Positions 27,267 to 35,485 of a DNA stretch of 64,000 bases are shown in pieces. Both the position numbers and the translations under genes were made by a program. Within the stretch, counting starts at the first letter, position 1. The number at the start of each line of letters is the position of its first letter. Origin of the DNA: DASVAL01 sp035649575 (GTDB lineage Bacteria > Planctomycetota > UBA1135 > UBA2386); contig DASRJH010000167.1 in NCBI GenBank assembly GCA_035649575.1, positions 12,269 to 76,268 of the forward strand. Direction: 5' to 3'. The notes under the pieces were generated by a model. It did not search any database. It saw only the letters and a list, made by a program, of their open reading frames with translations, and was not told the origin of the DNA.

Positions 27267-28439
27267 ATGCAGCCGTCCGCGATCTTGTGCGCCTTCTTCA
27301 CCCCGCTGATGGTGCTCGGCGCACAAGAGCCGCCGAGCGATGCCCCGAACAAGGTGCCGAGCGACTTCGCGCGCTTCGTCGCGGTCGGTGACGGCGGCCA
27401 CTTCGACACCGCGATCACCACCTACAAGAAGGGTCCGGTCGAGTTGGTGCTGTTCGCGGCCGTGCACATCGCCGACCAGGCCTGCTACGCGACGCTCAAC
27501 GATCGCTTCACGACCTGCGATGCGCTGCTCTACGAGCTCGTCGGCCCGGCCGACTACCGGCCGACGAAGGACCGCGAAGAGGGCTTCAATCCGCTCTCGA
27601 TGCTGCAGCACGGCATCAAGAACTCGATGGAGCTCACGTTCCAGCTCGACGAGATCGACTATTCGCCGGCCAACTTCGTACATGCGGACATGACTCCCGA
27701 GGAGTTCCAGGACAGCATGGACGAACGCGGCGAGACCATCCTCTCGATCATGCTCAACATGATGATGTCGGGCATGAAGCTGCAGCAGGAGCAGGCCGAG
27801 AACCCCGACGCGACACCGCCGCCACAGCTCGACCTCGTGAAGGCGTTCCGCAGCGGCGAGGGCCGGCACCAGCTGCGCATGGTGTTCGCTTCGCAGCTCG
27901 AGGCGATCGAGACCCTTGCCGTCGGCGGCGAGAAGGGCAGCACGCTGCTCGAAGGTCGCAACGAGAAATGCCTGCAAGTGCTGCAGCGCGAGATGGAGGC
28001 CGGCAAGAGGAAGCTCGGGATCTACTACGGCGCCGCGCACCTGCCGCACATGGAGCGGCGTCTCGTCGAGGACCTCGGCTTCCAGAAGACCGGACACGAG
28101 TGGCTCGTCGCGTGGGACTGCACGAAGCGGCCCGATGCGAAGTACGACCGCGCGCTCGTGAAGCTGCGACAGCAGTGCAAGTCCGAGCTGCAGACCCTCG
28201 CGGCCGCAGCGCGCGCGTTCCGCCGCGCGCAGGACGCCCCCGCCGTGCCGACCGTGCGCGAGCTCGCCGCCGAGCGCGACCAGCGTTGGTACACCGGTCC
28301 CGTGCAGGATCCGTGGGGGCGCGACTACGTGGTGCGCAAGCGACCGACCGGCCTGCGCTGGGAGGTCATGAGCGCCGGCCAGGACGGCGCAGCGGGCACC
28401 GCGGACGATCTCGTCGCGCAGGAACCACGCGGGAAGTGA
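27267..28439 (+). CDS. Secreted TraB/GumN-like protein with GspG-like C-terminal motif
   Basis: This 390-residue protein has a signal peptide (MQPSAILCAFFTPLMVLGAQ). Residues about 45-310 resemble TraB/PrgY (tiki-like) proteins: LVLFAAVHIADQACYATL, then DALLYELVGPADY, and late GIYYGAAHLPHMERRL. The last 60 residues (WYTGPVQDPWGRDYV, SAGQDGAAGTADDL) match the type II pseudopilin GspG C-terminal motif DPWG...S.G.DG..GT.DD, a Ca-binding loop. No pilin N-terminal helix is present, so only the calcium-binding end was reused. The function may be proteolytic or heme-related (inference). The gene is separate from the glycosyltransferase upstream and converges with the M28 peptidase. Confidence 0.65.
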   Translation: MQPSAILCAFFTPLMVLGAQEPPSDAPNKVPSDFARFVAVGDGGHFDTAITTYKKGPVELVLFAAVHIADQACYATLNDRFTTCDALLYELVGPADYRPTKDREEGFNPLSMLQHGIKNSMELTFQLDEIDYSPANFVHADMTPEEFQDSMDERGETILSIMLNMMMSGMKLQQEQAENPDATPPPQLDLVKAFRSGEGRHQLRMVFASQLEAIETLAVGGEKGSTLLEGRNEKCLQVLQREMEAGKRKLGIYYGAAHLPHMERRLVEDLGFQKTGHEWLVAWDCTKRPDAKYDRALVKLRQQCKSELQTLAAAARAFRRAQDAPAVPTVRELAAERDQRWYTGPVQDPWGRDYVVRKRPTGLRWEVMSAGQDGAAGTADDLVAQEPRGK

Positions 28440-28442
28440 ACG

Positions 28443-30044
28443 TCACCAGTCGGACTGCACGCCGAGCTCCTTGGGCCTGCCCTTGGCCGCTGCCACCTGC
28501 CAGCCTGTCCAGAACGCGAGCCGCGCCACGGCCTCCATGCGCACGTAGTCGAGCTTGTCCGCCGAGTCGCTGACCTGGTGGTAGTCCGGGTGCTCGCCGT
28601 CGCAGAAGAACACGACGGGCACACCCTTGACTGCGAAGTTGTAGTGGTCGCTGCGCTGATAGTACTGGTCGCCGCTGATGAAGGTGATGCCGAACCTCGC
28701 TCCGAGCGCCACGCCATCCTGCACGATCGACGAGTACTTCTCGTGCTGAAAGCTCGGCGTCACCTGCATCAGCGTCTTGCCGTCCTTCTCGGCGGCGCGC
28801 CCGATCATGTCGATGTTGATGTCGGCGACGATCTTGTCGAGCGGCCACGACGGGTGCTCCGAGAACCACTTCGAGCCCCACAGGCCGAGCTCCTCGCCGC
28901 TCACCGATAGGAACACGATCGAGCGCTCGGGACGCTCGCCGCCCTTGGCGAACGCTTCCGCGATCTCGAGCAGGCCCGCGGAACCGCTCGCATTGTCGTC
29001 GGCACCGTTGAACGCGTCGCCGTCGAGCCGTTGGCCGATGTGGTCGTGGTGCGCCGAGAAGACGACGCACTCGCTCTTGCGGCTCCTGCCTTCGAGCACT
29101 GCCACGACATTGGACGAAGTCGCCTTGTCGTCGACCTTGATCCCGATCACGAGTTTGCCGGTCACCTTGTCGTTGGTCGGCGCCGCCGCTCCGCCCTCCT
29201 CGCGGACGACTATGCCGATGCGCGCGAACAACAGCTGGCTCTGCTCGGCCGACAGCACGAACAGCGGGATTGCATTGCCGGGGTCGCCGCCGCTCGCGTC
29301 GTAGCGCAGCAACGGGTGGTCGGGCAGCAGTCCCTGGTTGTTGAGCACGTCGCCGTACGAGGTCTTGTCGTCGAGCAGGCAGACGACGCCGGCCGTGGCA
29401 CCGCGGCTGCCGAGTTTCTGCGCGACGTCGGCGAAGCGGTTGGTCGCCATCGCGCTGCCGGCCAGCCCCATGGCCTTCGGCAGCTTGTGCAACACGACGA
29501 GCGGGAGCTTGCCTGCGAGATCGCTCGTGATCTGGCCGGCGGTGCCGTTGCCGCACCAGACGAACTTGCCGCCGAGCGCGATCTTCGCATCGCGCCGCGG
29601 CGCCAGCACCGCGAACCTCGTCGCAACCTTGAGATCGCCGACCTGCAGCGACGTGCTCGGATCGAGTGCCGTTCGGATCAGCGGGTAGCTCTGCAGGAAG
29701 CCCTTTTTGTCGCCGAGCGGCCTGAGCCCGAGCTTCTGGAAGTGCTCAGCGACGTACTTGGCGGTCGCCTGTTGGCCCTTGCTGCTCGTGTAGCGTCCTT
29801 CGCGCGCATCGTCGGCGAGCCAGTAGGCGTGCGTGCGCAGCCCGTTGCGCTCGACGAGCTGCAGATGCGGGGGTGCGCCTTCGGGCAGCGCCGCAGGCGC
29901 GCCGAGGTCCGGCAGCGAGGGAGCGCTCTCGGTGCCGCCCGGCGCCGGCGCCGGGGCCGGGGCCTGGGCCGACAGCACGCAGGCACAGGCTGCCACGACA
30001 ACAAAGGGGATCCGCAGCATTCGTGCGATCGTAGCGCGTGTCAT
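28443..30044 (-). CDS. Secreted M28-family metallopeptidase
   Basis: This 533-residue protein has a signal peptide (about residues 1-26) followed by an Ala/Pro-rich spacer. A PA-like insert precedes the catalytic core. Di-zinc M28 ligands are visible in SAHHDHIG (His, Asp), NGADDNASG (bridging Asp), SGEELGLWGSKWF (catalytic Glu plus ligand Glu), INIDMIG (Asp) and RSDHYNF (His). It is probably an exported aminopeptidase. The start at 30044 overlaps the terC stop by ATGA; an internal Met at 30020 (MLRIPF) is an alternative and would place the signal peptide closer to the start. Confidence 0.88.
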   Translation of the reverse strand: MTRATIARMLRIPFVVVAACACVLSAQAPAPAPAPGGTESAPSLPDLGAPAALPEGAPPHLQLVERNGLRTHAYWLADDAREGRYTSSKGQQATAKYVAEHFQKLGLRPLGDKKGFLQSYPLIRTALDPSTSLQVGDLKVATRFAVLAPRRDAKIALGGKFVWCGNGTAGQITSDLAGKLPLVVLHKLPKAMGLAGSAMATNRFADVAQKLGSRGATAGVVCLLDDKTSYGDVLNNQGLLPDHPLLRYDASGGDPGNAIPLFVLSAEQSQLLFARIGIVVREEGGAAAPTNDKVTGKLVIGIKVDDKATSSNVVAVLEGRSRKSECVVFSAHHDHIGQRLDGDAFNGADDNASGSAGLLEIAEAFAKGGERPERSIVFLSVSGEELGLWGSKWFSEHPSWPLDKIVADINIDMIGRAAEKDGKTLMQVTPSFQHEKYSSIVQDGVALGARFGITFISGDQYYQRSDHYNFAVKGVPVVFFCDGEHPDYHQVSDSADKLDYVRMEAVARLAFWTGWQVAAAKGRPKELGVQSDW

Positions 30045-30793
30045 TGCACCGGGGTTTCGGGACCGTGCAGGTTCACGGGTTTGCCGCCCTTGCGCAGGCG
30101 CAGATTCAGGCACTCGACGCCGACGCTGAACCCCATCGCGAAGTAGACGTAGCCCTTCGGGATGTGCATGCCACAGCCTTCGCCGACCAGCGTGAAGCCG
30201 ATCAGCAGCAGGAAGCTCAGCGCGAGCATCTTCACCGTCGGGTGCCTCTCGACGAACGCGCAGATCGGGTTCACGAACACGACCATCACGCCGACCGAGA
30301 TCAGCACCGCGATCACCATGACCGCCAGATACTCGCTGGCCATGCCGACTGCGGTGATCACCGAGTCGAGCGAGAACACGAGATCGAGCAGCATGATCGA
30401 GAAGATCGTTCTGCCGAACGAAACCGCACGGTGGCCGCCGCTGTTCGGGTCGCTGTCGTCGCCTTCGAGCCTGTGGTGGATCTCGGTCGTGCTCTTCCAC
30501 AGCAGGAACAGCCCGCCGGCCAGAAGGATCATGTCCTTGCCCGAGAATGCGTGCTCGCCGATCGAGAACCATGGCTGCGTCAGGCGCATGATGAACGTGA
30601 TGGCGAACAGCAGCGCGATGCGCATGGCCATCGCGAGCAGCAGGCCGATCCGGCGCGCCTTCGACCGCTGTTCCGGCGGCAGCCTGCCGCTCTGGATCGA
30701 GATGAACACGAGGTTGTCGATGCCGAGCACGACCTCGAGAAGCGTCAGGGTCAGCAGCGCGACCCAGGCGTCGAGTTGGAAGATCCATTCCAT
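30041..30793 (-). CDS. TerC family integral membrane protein
   Basis: This 250-residue protein has about seven TM segments. TerC motifs include TLLEVVLGIDNLVFIS with the conserved acidic residues in TM2, MLLDLVFSLDSVITAVG in the second half, and PEGCGMHIPKGYVY-like GEGCGMHIPKGYVYF near the end. The family is implicated in metal (Mn) efflux to extracytoplasmic metalloenzymes, and in tellurite resistance for some members. Its co-translated partner is an M28 zinc peptidase, consistent with metallation of exported enzymes (inference). It starts at ATG 30793, 109 bases from the divergent glycosyltransferase. Confidence 0.9.
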   Translation of the reverse strand: MEWIFQLDAWVALLTLTLLEVVLGIDNLVFISIQSGRLPPEQRSKARRIGLLLAMAMRIALLFAITFIMRLTQPWFSIGEHAFSGKDMILLAGGLFLLWKSTTEIHHRLEGDDSDPNSGGHRAVSFGRTIFSIMLLDLVFSLDSVITAVGMASEYLAVMVIAVLISVGVMVVFVNPICAFVERHPTVKMLALSFLLLIGFTLVGEGCGMHIPKGYVYFAMGFSVGVECLNLRLRKGGKPVNLHGPETPVQ

Positions 30794-30902
30794 GGCGCGG
30801 GGACGGTAGCGGGGGTGCCGCGGCGGTGCGAGTACACTTGCCGGGCAGACCTGCACCGCGGATGCTCGGCGGGGCGAGACGCCGCTACCATGCGCCCGCT
30901 CG

Positions 30903-32778
30903 ATGCTCACGACCTTCGCCGAACCGACCCGAACCGGCTGGCGCACGCGGACCGCGTTCTTCGGCGCGCTGTTCGCCGCGGCCATCTTCGGCGCCTGCCG
31001 CCTCGAGTTCATCCTCGACGATGCGTTCATCGCGTTCCGCTACGTGTCGAATGCGCGCGACGGTTTCGGCCTGGTCTGGAACCCGCCGCCGTTCGAGCCG
31101 GTCGAGGGCTACACGAGTTTCCTCTGGAACCTGCTGCTCTGGGCGACCTGGAGCTGGTTCGGCGTCGAGCCGCCGGATGCCGCCAACGTGCTGTCGATCC
31201 TCTGCGGCCTCGCGCTCCTGGCGGTCACCGCGAAGGCGGCGTTGGGTCTGCGCGACCGACATGGCAGTCGGGTCGGTGACGCGGTCGCGTATTGCACCCG
31301 CCGCGGTCATCGGCAACCACACCTTCCTGCAGTGGATGACCGGCGGACTCGAGACTGCGCTGTTCAACCTCGGATTCGCGGTATGGGTCGTGCTCGCCTT
31401 CCGGCGACGCGAAGCGCGCGCAGGGCGCTGGCACTTCGGCTGGTCGGCAGCTGCCGCGATGGTCGCGTTGACCCGACCCGACGGCCTGTTGCTCGTGGCT
31501 GCCACGGTCGCTACGGCACTCGTCTCACTCGCGCGCGGTGAACGCAGAGCGCGCGAAGTCCTGTTCGGTCTCCTGCCGCTGCTTCTCGTGGTCGTGCACG
31601 TCCTGTGGCGGCGTTGGTTCTACGGGGCGTGGCTGCCCAATACCTACTATGCGAAGGTCGGGGCACCCTGGCCCGAAGCCGGCCTGCGCTACCTTTTCTG
31701 CTTCGCGGTCGAGAACGGCGTGTGGCTCGCAATCGGGGTGGCCTTCGGGTGGCTCGTGGTCGAGTGGAGGCGCGGGCCACGGACGTTCGTCCGCGGTTTC
31801 ACTGACAACGTCCCGTGCGTGGCTGCAGTGAGCGCTCTCTGCGTACAGGTCGGCTACTACGTGCTCTGGGTCGGCGGCGACACCTTCGAGTTCAGGGTCC
31901 TGAGCCACCTGATCCCGATCTGCACGCTGGGCGCAGCCGCGATGGCGGCGCGCCTGCGGGCCGGCGCAGCCGTGCCGATCGCCACCGTGTTGGCGATGGG
32001 CCTCTTGTCGTCGACTGGCTGGATCCAACTTGCGCTCACGAGGCCGGTGGGGCCGCCGCAGTACGATGCGCTACAGCTGCACGTACCGTCGTGGGCACGG
32101 CCGCTCGTGCGCTGGTACGACCGCCACCGACTCTGGCTGCAGCTGCACTACGTCGCCGTCCGGCACGGCTGCGATCCGACGCTGCAAGAGGTGCTGCGCA
32201 ACATGCCGGAACGGCGCCGGACACCGTTCGATCGCGCGGACGTGCCGGTGATGTTTCTGGGTGCAGCTGGTCTGCCCGGCTGGCTGCTGCCCGATTGCGC
32301 GGCGATCGACCTGTATGGCCTCAGCGACTGGGTCGCGGCGCGCACGCCGGCGCCCGATTGGAGTGTGCCGTGGCTGCCGAAGACCGTGCTGCAGGCCGCG
32401 CTGGGTGCGGCCGACGCGGACCGGGACGGCCGCGCGACGCGCGAGGAACTGCAGGCAGCGTTCGCGGCGCCGGGCAGTCCCGCCGAAAGCTCCGCGTGGT
32501 TCGTCGAGTACCTGCTGCTGTTGTTCGCCGACGAGCAACCCGACTCCCTGACTGCGCGCGAGGTCGCGCAGATCGAGTCGTTCTTCACGAGCCTGCGGCT
32601 CATGTCGCACGAGCGGCATCCGCCTGTGGAGTATCTGCAGGCATTCGACGCCAACGTGACCATCGAGGGTCGCGAGGTGAGGGTGCGCAAGCGCGCGGTG
32701 CCTCTGACCGAAGAACGCGTCCGGGCCATCGAACGCGAGTGGCGCGAGAAGATCCGGCGCGGCGGGTCGCCGCGCTGA
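30903..32778 (+). pseudogene. GT-C type membrane glycosyltransferase, single frameshift near 31290
   Basis: The first part reads in one frame to SRVGDAVA (LDDAFIAFRYVSNARDGFGL with VWNPPPFEPVEGYTSFLWNL, a GT-C pattern). The second part, from VIGNHTFLQWMTGGLETALF, is in the next frame. Removing one base at about 31290 would join them as GDAVAIAPAAVIGNHT, giving one continuous protein of about 624 residues. The second part has about seven TM helices, then a soluble C-terminal region with an EF-hand-like loop DADRDGRATREEL. This is either a recent disabling indel or a sequencing error. The intact form would be a polyprenyl-phosphate sugar transferase facing the periplasm. It is divergent from terC. 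Confidence 0.7.
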
Positions 32779-32784
32779 GCCTGG

Positions 32785-34305
32785 CTACTCTGCGTCGCCG
32801 CCGGCCGAGTCGAGCAGTCGCTTGAGCCGCGCCTCGTCGAAGTGGACCGAGATGGTCTTCGTCTGTGCCGGGACGACGGCGCCGGCGGGCAGCCCCTTGG
32901 GTTTCCGCACGTGCTTGCGCTGCGTGTAGACGACTTCGATGCGGGCCTGGCCACGCGCCTTGCTGAAGTGCACGGCGAGCGTCGCGGCGTCGAGCAGCGT
33001 CTCGAGGCTCGCCGTCTTCTGCTTCGGCAGGCGCACGATCACGTGGGAACCGGCGCGGCCGCCGCCGACGTGCAGCCACAGGTCGTTGCCGTTGGCGAGG
33101 CGCATCGTGAGCTCGTCGTTCTGCTCGTTGTCGCGGCCGACGAGCACCGCGTAACCCTCGGCCGAGACGAAGTGCCGGAACTTGTCGCCGCGCGTCTTCT
33201 TCGTGCTCGGTTTCGGTGTGGCCTCGCGTCTGGTCTTGGGCAACACACCGAACGGCCGCAGCGCGCTCCGGATCGCATCGAGCCGCTCGGCATCGCCGGC
33301 ATCTTCGCGCGCGACGGCGTCGAGATCGGCCAAGGCCTGTTCGAGCACCGCGACCGCAGCCGTTGCCTCGGCGTGTCGGTGCTCTGCGATCGCGCGGCCA
33401 TCGTCGAGGCGGCGCGCCTTCTCGTAGAGGCTCTGCGCCTGGGCCACGACGGGCTTGCTCGGGTCGAGCTCGAGCGTGCATGTCACTCCGTCGCGCTCGG
33501 GATCCGGCACGGTCATCTGCTTCGCACCACGCTGCACGGTGTGGGCATACGCGAGCATGAGGTCGGCGCGCGCGCGCATGGTCTGCGACCGGCCCGCGTC
33601 GGCCAGTTGTTCGCCGAGCCCCTTCTTCTTGTCGCGCTGCTTCTGCAGCGCGCGCTGCGCCGCGCGCAGCAACTCGTCGTGTTCGCGCGCGGCCTCGGCG
33701 GCGAGATCGAGCGCGGTGAAGGACGCATCGACGGCCGCGAGCACGGGCGCGTCGAAACGGTTCACGGCCGCGACGCGCTCGGCCCGTCCGGCAGGAGGCC
33801 GATACGCGTCGCCGAGGCGCAGCGTGCGCGCTTCCGACTCGACGGGCCGCGACAGCGCGAGGACCCTGCCCTCGGCGTCGAGCAGCGCCAACAAACCGCG
33901 CGCGCCGAACAACTCGCAGACGAGCCGGCGTTCGCCGTGTTTCGTGCGGAAGCCGAAGGTGCAGCAGCGTTCGCCGGCCGGCTGACCGATGTGCCACAGC
34001 GTGGCGCCCAGCAGTTCGCGCTGCAGCACGTCGCGCGCGGGTCCGCGGCCGAAGTCCTCCTTGCCGAACCGCCGCGCTGTTGTCGTGACGCGCGCGCGTG
34101 CGCCGCCCGGTACGAGGTGCACGAAGCTCTTCGCGCCGCGTTCGCCCCCTCGCTGCAGCACGAGCAGTAGGTCGTCTCCGGGGGTCGGCTTCGCGAGCGG
34201 CGCGACGTCGATCACGACGCTACCGGTGAGAGCCTGCAGCTCGGCCACGACGACCGCGAGCTCGGCGGGGGACAAGCCGCGCTGAGGCTGGCCCGGCGTG
34301 GCCAT
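32785..34305 (-). CDS. NFACT family protein (RqcH/Rqc2-like)
   Basis: This 506-residue protein has an N-terminal NFACT-N-like beta region (LSPAELAVVVAELQALTG to the Zn-free part), a central coiled coil (about 210-360), and the C-terminal NFACT-R (DUF814) domain with ANGNDLWLHVGGGRAGSHVI, VHFSKARGQARIEVVYTQ and RKHVRKPKGLPAGAVV. RqcH recruits Ala-tRNA to stalled 50S subunits for C-terminal tailing; some members bind fibronectin. Length is slightly below the usual 560. It lies 6 bases after ndk, an unusual pairing, and converges with the frameshifted glycosyltransferase. Confidence 0.85.
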   Translation of the reverse strand: MATPGQPQRGLSPAELAVVVAELQALTGSVVIDVAPLAKPTPGDDLLLVLQRGGERGAKSFVHLVPGGARARVTTTARRFGKEDFGRGPARDVLQRELLGATLWHIGQPAGERCCTFGFRTKHGERRLVCELFGARGLLALLDAEGRVLALSRPVESEARTLRLGDAYRPPAGRAERVAAVNRFDAPVLAAVDASFTALDLAAEAAREHDELLRAAQRALQKQRDKKKGLGEQLADAGRSQTMRARADLMLAYAHTVQRGAKQMTVPDPERDGVTCTLELDPSKPVVAQAQSLYEKARRLDDGRAIAEHRHAEATAAVAVLEQALADLDAVAREDAGDAERLDAIRSALRPFGVLPKTRREATPKPSTKKTRGDKFRHFVSAEGYAVLVGRDNEQNDELTMRLANGNDLWLHVGGGRAGSHVIVRLPKQKTASLETLLDAATLAVHFSKARGQARIEVVYTQRKHVRKPKGLPAGAVVPAQTKTISVHFDEARLKRLLDSAGGDAE

Positions 34306-34311
34306 GAATCG

Positions 34312-34782
34312 CTACTTCTTCTTCAGTTCCTCGACCGGATCGTAAATCCAGCCGTAGGCGGCGTAGTCGTAGTTGACGATGCCTTCGGGGAAGAACAGGC
34401 CGATCTCGCGCGTGGCCGCCTCGGGCCCGTCGCTGCCGTGCACGAGGTTGTAACTGCGGCTGCTGCCGAAGTCGCCGCGGATCGTGCCGGCCGCCGCATC
34501 GGCGCCGAAGGTCGCGCCCATGAGCGTGCGGCAGATCTTGATCGCCTCGATGCCCTCGAGCACGAGGGCCACGACCGGGGAGCTCGTCATGAACTTCACG
34601 AGGCCAGGATAGAACTTCTTGTCCCGGTGGGCCTCGTAGTGCTTGGCGGCCAGTTCCGGCGTGATCTTCATGAGCTTCATGGCGACGATCTTGAGTCCCT
34701 TCGCTTCGAAGCGATTCAGGACCTGGCCAACGAGGCCGCGCTGGACAGCGTCGGGTTTCAGCAGGATGAGCGTGCGTTCCAT
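34312..34782 (-). CDS. ndk: Nucleoside-diphosphate kinase
   Basis: This 156-residue enzyme transfers the gamma-phosphate from ATP to NDPs. Visible features are ERTLILLKPDAVQRGL (Kpn-loop region), catalytic phospho-His115 in NLVHGSDGPEAATREI, and the ending IYDPVEELKKK. Length is slightly above the usual 140. It starts at ATG 34782. The CCATGG there also holds the plus-strand ATG of the next gene, so the two start codons share bases. Confidence 0.95.
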   Translation of the reverse strand: MERTLILLKPDAVQRGLVGQVLNRFEAKGLKIVAMKLMKITPELAAKHYEAHRDKKFYPGLVKFMTSSPVVALVLEGIEAIKICRTLMGATFGADAAAGTIRGDFGSSRSYNLVHGSDGPEAATREIGLFFPEGIVNYDYAAYGWIYDPVEELKKK

Positions 34783-35485
34783 GGATTCTCGGCGAGACAG
34801 ATCGTGGTCGAGGGCAAGCAAGATACCAACCTCGGGCTCTGCCGCCGCACGCATTCTGCGGGTTTGTGGCGCGGCCGCGAGCCTCGTGCTCCTGCTCGCG
34901 AGCTGCGCGACCGATCGCGAGACCACGCTGTCGCGCACAGCGCGCGGCCGCGAAGCCGGTGCGGCCCGGGCCGAACGCGAACGGCAGCAACGCGAGCTGG
35001 CGCGGTTGCGCGAGACCAGCGCCGAAACGCTCGCGGCGATCGCCGACGCGAACGCCGAGTCCGTGCGCCGCAGTTCGGAGCTGCGCGCCGTGCTGGCCGA
35101 ATTGCAACACCGGATCGGGGTGCAGCAGATGGCCGAACAGGACCTCGCCGATGCCAAGGCGCGCGCGGCCGCGATCGAGCTCGAGCTGCAGCCGCTGCGC
35201 CAGCTCGAGCAGACGCTGCGCGACCGCGAACGCCTGCTCGCGGAGGCTTTCGCGCGCGACGGCGCCTTGCAGGCCGAGCTCGAAGCCGCGACGCGCGCCG
35301 TGGAGCAGAAACAGACCGAGCTGCAACCGAAGCTCGCGGCGCTGCAGCGGCTGGTCGAGTCCATGAGCCAGCTCGAGCAGGCGACGGCGGGGGCCCAGGC
35401 TTCGATCAGCGCGGCGACGAAGCTGCTGTCGCCGGCGGCACCGGCACCGGCTGCGCCCGCCGCACCAGAAGGGCCGAAGAAGTGA
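34781..35485 (+). CDS. Coiled-coil lipoprotein
   Basis: The product is up to 234 residues. A hydrophobic signal (RVCGAAASLVLLLASC) ends in a lipobox Cys at about residue 42 of this start. The mature protein is an Ala/Glu/Gln/Arg-rich coiled coil (about 55-200) ending in an Ala/Pro tail. ATG 34781 is the only canonical start in frame, but its about 28-residue pre-signal region (MDSRRDRSWSRASK...) is unusually long and its codon overlaps the ndk start codon on the other strand. A rare codon downstream could be the true start. No family is recognised; a role in envelope spacing, as for Lpp-like coiled coils, is only a guess. Confidence 0.55.
   Translation: MDSRRDRSWSRASKIPTSGSAAARILRVCGAAASLVLLLASCATDRETTLSRTARGREAGAARAERERQQRELARLRETSAETLAAIADANAESVRRSSELRAVLAELQHRIGVQQMAEQDLADAKARAAAIELELQPLRQLEQTLRDRERLLAEAFARDGALQAELEAATRAVEQKQTELQPKLAALQRLVESMSQLEQATAGAQASISAATKLLSPAAPAPAAPAAPEGPKK

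Noticed and set aside
28443..30793. A single TerC-M28 fusion protein
   Set aside because: TerC and the peptidase are in different frames with an ATGA overlap; they are two proteins.
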